Assembly: GCA_019162915.1 (NCBI GenBank)
Contig: JAFLKZ010000028.1
Span: forward strand, 1 to 9,243
Direction: 5' to 3'
Source of the DNA: Campylobacteraceae bacterium
GTDB lineage: Bacteria > Campylobacterota > Campylobacteria > Campylobacterales > Sulfurospirillaceae
Length of the DNA: 9,243 bases
The notes beneath the pieces are model-generated. The model searched no databases. It was not told where the DNA came from and saw only the letters and a list, made by a program, of their open reading frames with translations. The translations under genes and the position numbers were made by a program. Shown one piece after another: positions 1 to 6,334 of this stretch (its first letter is position 1; the number at the start of each line of letters is the position of its first letter).

Positions 1-1
1 T

Positions 2-1096
2 ATCGCTTCCCATCAGCAAGTAGTACGTTATGATAGTGAATCGAAAGAAGATATTACACTACTTTGTGAGCAGCAACTTTTGGCACAATGCGAACATTAT
101 GTTGCCAATGTTGATGTTGTATTGCTTTCAGATTATGGCAAAGGGGTATTAACAAATACCTTTACATGTAAAGTCATTGCACTTGCCAAGAAATACCAAA
201 AGCCTATTTTAGTTGACCCAAAAGGGGAAGATTATAGTAAATATAGTGGCGCAACACTCATTACGCCCAACAAAAAAGAGGCAAGTATCGCGTCAAAAAT
301 AGCAATCATTGATGATGAAAGTTTGCAAAAAGCAGGAAAACAACTCAGAGAGGGTTTAGGTTTGGAGTATGCCATCATCACGCTTTCTGAAGATGGTATA
401 GCTATTTTTGGGCAGACTTTTGAGAAAATGCCAACGGTCGCACGTGAAGTTTATGATGTCACGGGTGCTGGTGATACCGTATTGGCAAGTTTGGGTTATG
501 CTCTTTCTTGTGGACTAGATATCCAAGAATCTGCTTCTTTTGCTAATTCTGCAGCAGCTGTTGTTGTGGGAAAATTAGGAAGTGCTACCGTAACGCTTGA
601 TGAGGTAGATGCGTATGAACATAGCCTTAGATGTGCAACCGCTGGGAGCAAAATTAAAACTAAAGAGGAAATAATCCGCCTTCTTAAAACGAGAAAAAAT
701 CAAAAAATAGTCTTTACCAATGGTTGTTTTGACATTTTACATGTAGGCCATGTCAAATATCTTGAAATTGCTAAAAGCTTTGGTGATATGCTTATTGTGG
801 GGCTTAACTCTGATGATTCTATCAAGCGACTCAAAGGTCAAAGCCGTCCTATCAATCCTCTTGAAGATAGAGCTTATGTCCTCTCATCCCTAGAATCTGT
901 GAGCTTTGTTGTTCCTTTTGAAGAAGATACCCCACTAGAGCTTATTTTTGCGGTACAGCCTGATATTTTAGTCAAAGGTGCTGACTATGAAGGTAAAGTG
1001 GTAGTGGGAAGTGACATCGCCAAAGAAGTGAGATTGGTTCAATTTGTTGAGGGAAAAAGTACATCACACATCATCCAAAAGGCACAAAAACAATGA
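2..1096 (+). CDS. hldE: Bifunctional D-glycero-beta-D-manno-heptose-7-phosphate kinase / heptose-1-phosphate adenylyltransferase, 5' end missing
   Basis: HldE makes ADP-heptose for the LPS inner core in the cytoplasm: its N-terminal PfkB-type kinase phosphorylates heptose-7-phosphate at C1, and its C-terminal nucleotidyltransferase adds AMP. The frame is open from base 2, so the gene begins outside the window; 364 codons are visible against about 477 in E. coli HldE. A TTG at base 80 is internal, because the codons before it still read as HldE. Visible motifs are the PfkB signature DVTGAGDT (bases 455-478, catalytic Asp at 473-475), an NKKEA segment before it, and the nucleotidyltransferase motif GCFDILHVGH (bases 722-751) with its HxGH. 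The C-terminal VKGADY and STSHII segments are also typical. The stop overlaps the gmhA start (ATGA), so the two are probably translationally coupled. Both domains look intact in the visible part. Identification is very secure. Confidence 0.96.
   Translation: MASHQQVVRYDSESKEDITLLCEQQLLAQCEHYVANVDVVLLSDYGKGVLTNTFTCKVIALAKKYQKPILVDPKGEDYSKYSGATLITPNKKEASIASKIAIIDDESLQKAGKQLREGLGLEYAIITLSEDGIAIFGQTFEKMPTVAREVYDVTGAGDTVLASLGYALSCGLDIQESASFANSAAAVVVGKLGSATVTLDEVDAYEHSLRCATAGSKIKTKEEIIRLLKTRKNQKIVFTNGCFDILHVGHVKYLEIAKSFGDMLIVGLNSDDSIKRLKGQSRPINPLEDRAYVLSSLESVSFVVPFEEDTPLELIFAVQPDILVKGADYEGKVVVGSDIAKEVRLVQFVEGKSTSHIIQKAQKQ
160..173. repeat. Palindrome TTTACATGTAAA, copy 1 (14-bp perfect palindrome)
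   Basis: TTTACATGTAAA at 161-172, extended by C/G to a 14-bp palindrome, inside hldE, where it encodes FTCK. It is one of three exact copies in the window. Confidence 0.8.
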
Positions 1097-1662
1097 TGGA
1101 AATGATACAAAAAGAAATCGCTGGACACCAAGAAGTGGTCGAAAAAACGCTAGAGAGTTTGCAAAGTCATATTTATACGGCATGTATTATCGCGATAGAA
1201 ACACTCAAAAATGGCAATAAAATACTTCTTTTTGGAAATGGTGGAAGTGCCGCTGATGCGCAACATATCGCAGCAGAACTTAGTGGAAGATACAAGAGTG
1301 AGAGGCGTGGACTTGCAGGCATTGCGCTTACAACAGATACTTCTGTGTTAACTGCCATCGGGAATGATTTTGGCTTTGATAAAATATATGAGCGACAAGT
1401 CGAAGCGATAGCCAGAGAAGGAGATTTACTCATTGGTATTTCAACCAGTGGTAATAGCAAAAATGTTCTGCGAGCTTTAAGTTTAGGGCGACATATGGGC
1501 TGTAAAACCATAGGACTGAGTGGACGAGATGGTGGCGCGATGAATGAATTTTGCGATGTTAATTTAGTTATACCATCCGACGACACGCCTCGTATTCAAG
1601 AGATGCACATTATGATAGGGCATATTATTTGCCAAGCGATAGATGATAGTTATGGAAAATAA
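1093..1662 (+). CDS. gmhA: Sedoheptulose-7-phosphate isomerase (phosphoheptose isomerase)
   Basis: GmhA converts sedoheptulose-7-phosphate to D-glycero-D-manno-heptose-7-phosphate, the first step of the ADP-heptose pathway; HldE acts later in the same route. The 189-residue protein is about the family length (192 in E. coli) and is one SIS domain. Visible motifs are FGNGGSAADAQHIAAELSGR (residues 47-66), the phosphate-binding GISTSGNSKN (114-123), and DDTPRIQEMHIMIGH (163-177). Residues H58, E62, Q169 and H177 fit the zinc and active-site positions known in E. coli GmhA. The start overlaps the hldE stop by 4 bp (ATGA); a second ATG follows immediately at 1096, so the exact start is uncertain by one codon. 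The next gene starts at or just after its stop. The order hldE-gmhA-GT9 resembles Campylobacter heptose clusters. Confidence 0.96.
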   Translation: MMEMIQKEIAGHQEVVEKTLESLQSHIYTACIIAIETLKNGNKILLFGNGGSAADAQHIAAELSGRYKSERRGLAGIALTTDTSVLTAIGNDFGFDKIYERQVEAIAREGDLLIGISTSGNSKNVLRALSLGRHMGCKTIGLSGRDGGAMNEFCDVNLVIPSDDTPRIQEMHIMIGHIICQAIDDSYGK

Positions 1663-1663
1663 T

Positions 1664-2599
1664 ATGGAAATATTAGTAATTCGTTTTAGTGGAATGGGTG
1701 ATATTGTGATGCTACTGCAGACTTTGCAGAAGTTAAAGCAAAAATATGATAATGCTCGAATAACTCTTTTATGTGATAGCTCAAATCGCGATATAGCCAA
1801 AAATAGTGGTGGTTTAATAGATAATGTTTTGACAATTAATCGAAGAGTTTTTAAAGAAAAAAAGTTTTTTGCAATAGTAAGCGAAATTTACAATCTTTTT
1901 GGACTTAGAAAAAAGAAATATGACTTAATCATAGATTTTCAAAATTTTGGAGAAACAGCGCTTATTACCTATTTATGTCAAGGAAAAGAAAAACGAGGTG
2001 CATCTAAAAAAAAGAATAAAGAGTACGCCTATACTACGATTGTTCCCAGAGATGAGAGTGGTCACAGGAGTCAATTTTTTAGCCGTATCGCAGGTGTTGA
2101 TGATAGCTTAGATTTTTCAAAAATGGTACTTAGCCAAACCGCTAGTGCTTATCGAAATACTGTGTTAGCTAAACTTGATGGCGGGAAAAAGACGATAGGG
2201 CTTAATATCGGTTCTACCCAAGAAAGTAGACGTTGGTCAGAGAAAAATTTTGCCCAACTTGCAGAGCATTTCAAAAAAGATTTTAATATTTTGGTTTTTG
2301 CGGGAAAAAATGAGAAAAAATATCTCGGTGCTTTTTCAAACGATGTTATAAGAGTATGCGATGTGACTGTAGATGAGCTTTGTGGAGCCATTGGAGCGAG
2401 CGATTATTTTATCAGCAATGATACAGGACCAGTACATGTTGCAGCCGCACTAAGTATTCCTACACTAACTTTTTTTTCAACAGGAACAGATGAAAATGTA
2501 GGAGCATTGAGTGCTAAAAAAATATTTTTAAGTAAAAAAAATATCAATGAGATAATGCTTAAAGATGCAATTGAGAAGATCAGTTTAATTCTCTCATAA
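1664..2599 (+). CDS. Glycosyltransferase family 9 protein, probable LPS heptosyltransferase
   Basis: This GT9 enzyme (ADP-heptose:LPS heptosyltransferase family) probably adds a heptose to the inner core on the cytoplasmic side of the inner membrane, using the ADP-heptose made by its neighbours. With the ATG at 1664 it is 311 residues long. It begins MEILVIRFSGMGD, the normal GT9 N-terminus, so I prefer this start over in-frame ATGs at 1643 and 1652; a GGA at 1654-1656 sits 7 nt upstream. Other family marks are the first-domain IIDFQNFGE (about residues 89-97), IGLNIGSTQESRRWS near the domain boundary (about 178-192), and the donor-site segment ISNDTGPVHVAAAL (about 250-263). Position after gmhA suggests a WaaF/WaaC-like role, but the acceptor cannot be told from sequence. 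The last codons overlap the convergent SGNH pseudogene by 6 bp. Confidence 0.88.
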   Translation: MEILVIRFSGMGDIVMLLQTLQKLKQKYDNARITLLCDSSNRDIAKNSGGLIDNVLTINRRVFKEKKFFAIVSEIYNLFGLRKKKYDLIIDFQNFGETALITYLCQGKEKRGASKKKNKEYAYTTIVPRDESGHRSQFFSRIAGVDDSLDFSKMVLSQTASAYRNTVLAKLDGGKKTIGLNIGSTQESRRWSEKNFAQLAEHFKKDFNILVFAGKNEKKYLGAFSNDVIRVCDVTVDELCGAIGASDYFISNDTGPVHVAAALSIPTLTFFSTGTDENVGALSAKKIFLSKKNINEIMLKDAIEKISLILS

Positions 2600-3524
2600 A
2601 ATATTATTAAATAAATATTTTGAAAGAACTTCCGAGGCTTTATAGCTCCAATGTGTGTCATCACAATAGAAAATATCTTTTTCACCTTTGTTGATTTGTT
2701 CCCACAAAATAGCTTTGGTATCAACAAAAACATACGCCTTGGGTAAAGTTCTCAAAATATCAAAGAACGGGTCTTTAGGTGAGTGATTTTTAATAATAAA
2801 ATCACTATAAAGGGTAGTATAAAAGCTCTTTTCCCGAATCAATAGAAAACAGAGGTTTGTCAAGTTTAACTTGGTGCACATCTGAGAAGAAAGCTCTATC
2901 TGAAAAGTGGTAGAGCAAAGAGTAGCTTATAAATTTAAAGTTCCCATTGTTTATGGGTGAGAGAGGGGGCAGGGCAAAGTTATGTTCTTCTTGATGCTCA
3001 TAAAAACTTTCTACATCTTTGAGTGAAATACTCAAATTATAATCTTCTGTTTTTGATAATCTTTCAACTACTCTTCTTTGTGTTGATTCTAAAAGAATAT
3101 ATTTTATTTTATATTTTTCTAAAAAGCCATTATTAGAAAGAGCTATGATCGTTTCTATATAATTTTTTGTTGAGGGAAATTGCTCTATAGATAAAACATT
3201 CCAATTCAAAGAGGAAGCTATATAGTCTTGATAATATCTATTTTTGCCACCACTATGTCCTTGTGAAAAAGAGTCTCCTATGGTGAGGAGTTCATAAGAT
3301 AATGTGGTATCAAGTTTTAAGAAATGTTGTTTTGGCAAGTCTATGTCATTGGTTCTTGGTTGAATGAGGTGGCTGACATAGCCGAGCCTTGTGAGGTCTC
3401 CGGTTATAAAATAATCATCTCTGGTGAGTATTTTTTGCGTCCAAATGTGCCATATGGAAAAATTTACAGCAGCAAAAATAAAAATGATAAATAAAAAAAT
3501 AGATAAAAATTTTCTGTACGACAA
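2594..3524 (-). pseudogene. Broken AlgX/AlgJ-like SGNH acetyltransferase partner of the MBOAT protein
   Basis: Two overlapping reading frames appear to be the halves of one gene. The first (3524 to 2805, 239 codons) has an N-terminal membrane anchor (residues about 5-25), the SGNH nucleophile block IGDSFSQGH (82-90), an ESTQRRVVERL segment (146-156), and ends soon after GKELLYY. The second, shifted by one frame, becomes recognisable at about base 2815 with LYSDFIIKN and contains FVDTKAILW and the DDTHWS block (bases about 2645-2662), which carries the expected Asp-x-x-His. In relatives I would expect several tens of residues between GKELLYY and LYSDFI; here they abut, so the lesion looks like a deletion plus frame change rather than a one-base slip. 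Such proteins are periplasmic, membrane-anchored partners of AlgI-type O-acyltransferases. The start is TTG with GAGGA just upstream, overlapping the end of the MBOAT gene. The broken product is unlikely to work, since Ser and Asp/His lie in different frames. Confidence 0.78.
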
Positions 3525-3530
3525 TACTTT

Positions 3531-3535
3531 TCCTC
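3531..3535 (-). promoter_or_regulatory. Ribosome binding site for the TTG start of the SGNH gene
   Basis: GAGGA on the - strand overlaps the TGA stop of the MBOAT gene and lies 6 nt before a TTG at 3524-3522. No ATG or GTG is available in frame between the upstream stop and this TTG, and the following codons encode the expected membrane anchor, so this site decides the unusual start and implies coupling to MBOAT translation. Confidence 0.6.
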
Positions 3536-4988
3536 AAAAATTAAAATAAAGAAACTCTGATACTTTAGACATATCCATGAGCGCATATAATGTTAAGGCG
3601 ATTAATAAGAGCAAAATTTTAAATGATGGTCTAAATTGTTGTGTTAATTCATTAGAATTTTTAAATTTTACGACCCAAATGCTCATCAGTATAATGGCGA
3701 TAAAAGTAGTTGACCCATAGATGAGATGTCCAAAATTGTGAGAATGGGTGAGTAGAAATCCTTTCAAAAACTTCATTTTAGAGAGGTCTCTATCGCTTAT
3801 GACAAGTCCGTTTAATCCAACCATCCCAGAGATAACTTTAACCGCATCACCCCATTCCTTAGCCCTAAAGAAGATCCAAGTAAGATTCACAAAGTTAAAA
3901 GTGATAAACCAAGCAAGATACTTGTTCATCGTAAAACCAAATGACTTCCAAGCCCTATGAATCATGAGTGCTAAACCATGTAATGTACCCCAAAAGATAA
4001 AAGTCCACCCAGCACCATGCCAAAGACCACCAAGAATAAAAGTAGCTAAAAGATTGATATAAGTTCTTCCCTCACTAATTCTATTTCCTCCTAAAGGAAT
4101 ATAAATATAATCCCTTAAAAAACGAGAAAGTGTCATATGCCACCTTCTCCAAAAATCTTGAATATCCAAAGCCTTATAAGGAGAATTGAAATTAATAGGA
4201 AGTTTGATATTAAACATTAAAGAAGCACCAATAGCCATGTCTGTATAGCCACTAAAATCAAAATAAAGCTGAAAGGTATAAGAGAGGCTTGTCGCCCACG
4301 CTTCAAAGAAACTAAGCGTTGTAGCCGTATCAAATCCTGCATTTGCCCAAACTGCAAATGTATCAGCAATCACAACTTTTTTAAATAAGCCAATAGAAAA
4401 AAGAAAAAGACCCATAGCAATGTTTCGATAATTCTTTGTCTTGTTGCGTATATTGGCAAACTGAGGCATCATCTCAGAGTGATGTAAAATAGGACCAGCC
4501 AATAAATGTGGGAAATAAGTGACAAAAAGGGCATAACGAATAAAATCATACTCTTTGACTTTGTCTTTATAACAATCCACTAAATAAGCAATCTGTGTAA
4601 ATGTAAAGAAACTAATACCAAGCGGTAAAACAATATGAGGAAGAGGAATGGAAGCACCAAAAAAACCATTGAAATTATCTAACAGAAAATCAGTATATTT
4701 AAAATAACCCAGTAATCCAACATTAGACCCAATACCAAACCATAAGAAAGCTTTTTTATTGACTGTCTTTATAGGCTTACTTAAATAATTTCCCATCACA
4801 AAGTTAAATAACATTGAAGCTAAGATGAGAGGAAGATAAAGAATATTCCACCAACTGTAAAAGAATAAAGAAGCAAAGACTAAAAATGCCACACTCGCAG
4901 TTGTTAATTTCTTGCTATTGAGATAGAAATAGATAAAAAAGGTTATGGGGAGAAATGCAAAGATAAAAAAATAGCTGTTAAATAGCAT
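3534..4988 (-). CDS. MBOAT family O-acyltransferase (AlgI/DltB type)
   Basis: Membrane-bound O-acyltransferases of the AlgI type pass acetyl groups across the inner membrane for O-acetylation of an extracytoplasmic polysaccharide, with an AlgX/AlgJ-like SGNH protein completing the transfer. The 484-residue protein is near full family length (AlgI about 520). It opens with LFNSYFFIFAFLPI, a typical AlgI start, and has many hydrophobic spans. Conserved blocks are FFTFTQIAYLVDCY (127-140), YFDFSGYTDMAIG (242-254), DFWRRWHMTLSRFLRDY (278-294), IPLGGNR (297-303) and LGGLWHGAGW (319-328), where H324 matches the conserved membrane His of the family. No damage is visible. It starts 3 nt after the stop of the rmlC relic and has no strong ribosome site of its own, so its translation may depend on the relic. 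The downstream SGNH partner is broken, so the acceptor glycan and present activity are uncertain. Confidence 0.93.
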   Translation of the reverse strand: MLFNSYFFIFAFLPITFFIYFYLNSKKLTTASVAFLVFASLFFYSWWNILYLPLILASMLFNFVMGNYLSKPIKTVNKKAFLWFGIGSNVGLLGYFKYTDFLLDNFNGFFGASIPLPHIVLPLGISFFTFTQIAYLVDCYKDKVKEYDFIRYALFVTYFPHLLAGPILHHSEMMPQFANIRNKTKNYRNIAMGLFLFSIGLFKKVVIADTFAVWANAGFDTATTLSFFEAWATSLSYTFQLYFDFSGYTDMAIGASLMFNIKLPINFNSPYKALDIQDFWRRWHMTLSRFLRDYIYIPLGGNRISEGRTYINLLATFILGGLWHGAGWTFIFWGTLHGLALMIHRAWKSFGFTMNKYLAWFITFNFVNLTWIFFRAKEWGDAVKVISGMVGLNGLVISDRDLSKMKFLKGFLLTHSHNFGHLIYGSTTFIAIILMSIWVVKFKNSNELTQQFRPSFKILLLLIALTLYALMDMSKVSEFLYFNF

Positions 4989-4991
4989 TTT

Positions 4992-5174
4992 CTAAAATAA
5001 CTCTGCTTGATTAAAACTTGGATGTTGAGTGTCCTTGGTAAAGACTTTATGTTGGTTTTGATGGACTAACCAATCAATTTGAAGTGATGAATCATTATAT
5101 GCTATCGTTGCTTCATCACTCAAAACAATAAATCCATCGATAACATCTGGAATAGCAGTTCTTGTAAAGGTCAT
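4992..5174 (-). pseudogene. Internally deleted relic of dTDP-4-dehydrorhamnose 3,5-epimerase (rmlC/rfbC)
   Basis: This 60-codon ORF reads as three pieces of RmlC (normally about 180 residues) joined in frame. MTFTRTAIPDV is the usual N-terminus. GFIVLSDEATIAY (residues 14-26) corresponds to the GFxVLSxEA region of the second half of the enzyme. DSSLQIDW followed by TKDTQHPSFNQAELF corresponds to the C-terminal DDxxLxIDW and KDxxxPxLxxAELF region. The first join, near codon 12, removes the bulk of the cupin fold; the second, near codon 27, removes the segment that normally holds YSPExxxGI. The catalytic His/Asp part is gone, so no epimerase activity is expected. Start, frame and stop are intact: a GGAGA site lies 7-8 nt before the ATG, and the MBOAT start follows 3 nt after the TAG. 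It may survive as a translational coupler. The match is from memory of the family, not a search. Confidence 0.8.
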
Positions 5175-5177
5175 TTT

Positions 5178-6065
5178 TTATTCTCCAATATATTTTTGAA
5201 GTTTTACTAGCGCAGATGAAATATCAATGGTATCAAAATAGTTATTGATTATTGATAAGCTTTTTTGAGGAGGAATATCATCTTTGTAAAATTGTTTGTC
5301 ATAAATAACCGTTGACCACGGTCCAAATGGAGCTGATCGCATCCAGTTTGTGGGGCCAAATAGTCCAATAGTTGGCGTTTTTTGAACTGCTGAGATATGC
5401 ATAGGCGCTGAATCAGTAGAAATAGTTAAAAAAGCATGTGTTAAAATATGTTTTAATTCTAAAAGAGTTGTTTTCCCTACTACAATTTCTTTTGGACCAA
5501 CAATGTATTTTGCTACTTCTTGAATATATGTTTCTTCTGTACGATCACCTGTTAAAATAAAAGGTAACCCATATTTTTCGTACAAAAGAGAACTTATTTC
5601 TTGCCGTTCTTGAAAAGGCAAACGCTTAGAAATCCATTTTGGACTTGAGCCACAGTTTAAGACAATGTAGGATTTTTCTTTAGGTTGAAAAGTGTAGTCA
5701 AGCTCTTTCGTAAGATTTGTTTTTTTGGCGATATCATATAAAATATTGGTAATATTTTGGTCAAATGAAACATTGTTATGATTGGCTATTTGTGCTGAAG
5801 CTAAATAGGTGATAAGTTTACTTCTGTCATTATTTTGTAAATCAATTAACCAATCAAAGTGATTTTTTCTTATAGACACAATAAGTTGTATTAAGGAGAT
5901 AGTTTTTTTGTTTGAAAGTACAAGAAAATTGTCAAATTCGTCTTCGAGTAAAGCCTTTCCCATAGGAGATGTTATAATTGTTGGGGAATATGTCAAGGCT
6001 CGCAACACAGGCAAACTAGCAGCGATATCACCCAATGCGCTAAATTTAAGAACAGCTAAATTCAT
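5178..6065 (-). CDS. Glycosyltransferase family 9 protein (heptosyltransferase-like)
   Basis: A second GT9 enzyme, 295 residues, probably transferring a heptose or similar sugar during core assembly in the cytoplasm. Visible features are the N-terminal LAVLKFSALGDIAASLPVLRAL (residues 3-24; the acceptor-domain GD motif), DWLIDLQNNDRSKLIT (71-86), IVLNCGSSPKW at the domain boundary (134-144), and the donor-site blocks STDSAPMHISAV (216-227) and IGLFGPTN (233-240). Length and motif order fit the family and nothing is missing. It is clearly divergent from the GT9 gene at 1664-2599, so this is not a recent duplication. Its ATG overlaps the TGA of the rmlD/polA relic (ATGA), and the last codons (GGA GAA) supply the ribosome site of the rmlC relic. 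Substrate specificity cannot be read from the sequence. Confidence 0.9.
   Translation of the reverse strand: MNLAVLKFSALGDIAASLPVLRALTYSPTIITSPMGKALLEDEFDNFLVLSNKKTISLIQLIVSIRKNHFDWLIDLQNNDRSKLITYLASAQIANHNNVSFDQNITNILYDIAKKTNLTKELDYTFQPKEKSYIVLNCGSSPKWISKRLPFQERQEISSLLYEKYGLPFILTGDRTEETYIQEVAKYIVGPKEIVVGKTTLLELKHILTHAFLTISTDSAPMHISAVQKTPTIGLFGPTNWMRSAPFGPWSTVIYDKQFYKDDIPPQKSLSIINNYFDTIDISSALVKLQKYIGE
5182..5186 (-). promoter_or_regulatory. Ribosome binding site of the rmlC relic
   Basis: GGAGA on the - strand, inside the last two codons of the upstream GT9 gene, lies 7-8 nt before the ATG at 5174-5172. A good site in front of a relic supports the view that the short ORF is still translated. 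Confidence 0.55.
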
Positions 6066-6334
6066 ATTAATGCACCCATTTTTTTAACCCATTCTATGGA
6101 AATAGGAAGTTGTTTTTTTAAATCTTCCGGAGCTTCCGAACGATTAGCTTTGTAATTTGGGTCAAGCGTATGACGAAAGTTTTTACCCTTACTATCAAGC
6201 GCAAAAAGAACGTAATCCATATCGAGTTCATTTTTAGTGGTAAAAAGAAATGCGTAATTTGGATAAGAAGAAGAGAGAGTTTGTATCTCAGAGCCTAATT
6301 GTCCCAATGCTCCCGTGATGAGAATATTAATCAT
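6062..6334 (-). pseudogene. Chimeric relic: N-terminus of dTDP-4-dehydrorhamnose reductase (rmlD/rfbD) fused in frame to a DNA polymerase I fragment
   Basis: The 90-codon ORF has two unrelated halves. Codons 1-39 read as the RmlD N-terminus: MINILITGALGQLGSEI with the Rossmann GxxGxxG (G8, G11, G14), then FTTKNELDM where RmlD has its usual xELDI. RmlD is normally about 290 residues, so only about 13% remains and no reductase activity is possible. From about codon 40 it reads DYVLFALDSKGKNFRHTLD, then NYKANR and EDLKKQLPI, which is the 5'-3' exonuclease domain of DNA polymerase I. After KKMG three extra codons lead to TGA. The start overlaps the upstream GT4 stop by 8 bp and the stop overlaps the next ATG by 4 bp, so the ORF sits fully coupled in the operon. 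A hypothetical small protein could still be produced; a function for it is not evident. Confidence 0.8.
6074..6217 (-). other. Captured internal fragment of polA (5'-3' exonuclease domain, about 48 codons)
   Basis: Codons about 40-87 of the chimeric relic resemble the region near residues 55-110 of Campylobacterota PolA: FALDSKGKNFRH, then DPNYKANRSEAPEDLKKQLP, then EWVKKMG. The YKANR block is the family's conserved arch/active-site motif. It keeps the PolA frame throughout with no stop, which suggests recent capture or selection for an open frame. Boundaries are estimated to within a few codons. No target-site duplication, terminal repeat or transposase was seen around it. Confidence 0.78.

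Noticed and set aside
1173..1800. Reverse-strand open frames across gmhA and the first GT9 gene
   Set aside because: They lie opposite well-recognised coding sequence, show no family motifs and have low-complexity Ser/Pro/Leu-rich translations typical of antisense shadows.
2001..2530. Runs of eight A or eight T in the first GT9 gene as phase-variation tracts
   Set aside because: They are A/T runs common in this composition, encode conserved Lys/Phe positions, and are shorter than the G/C tracts usually switching in Campylobacterota glycan genes.
2598..2621. AAAATATT/AATATTTT inverted repeat as a transcription terminator
   Set aside because: The stem is 8 A/T pairs only with an 8-nt loop and no U-tract of note, so it would be too weak; in DNA this AT-rich such repeats arise by chance.
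2149..2733. Reverse-strand open frames over the 3' half of the first GT9 gene
   Set aside because: They are antisense to conserved GT9 motifs and have no recognisable domain.
3748..3960. A + strand 70-codon open frame inside the MBOAT gene
   Set aside because: Antisense to the conserved C-terminal part of the MBOAT protein, with no good ribosome site and no motif.
6062..6334. Insertion sequence or integron cassette as the source of the polA fragment
   Set aside because: No transposase, terminal inverted repeats, target duplication or attC-like structure was seen at the edges.
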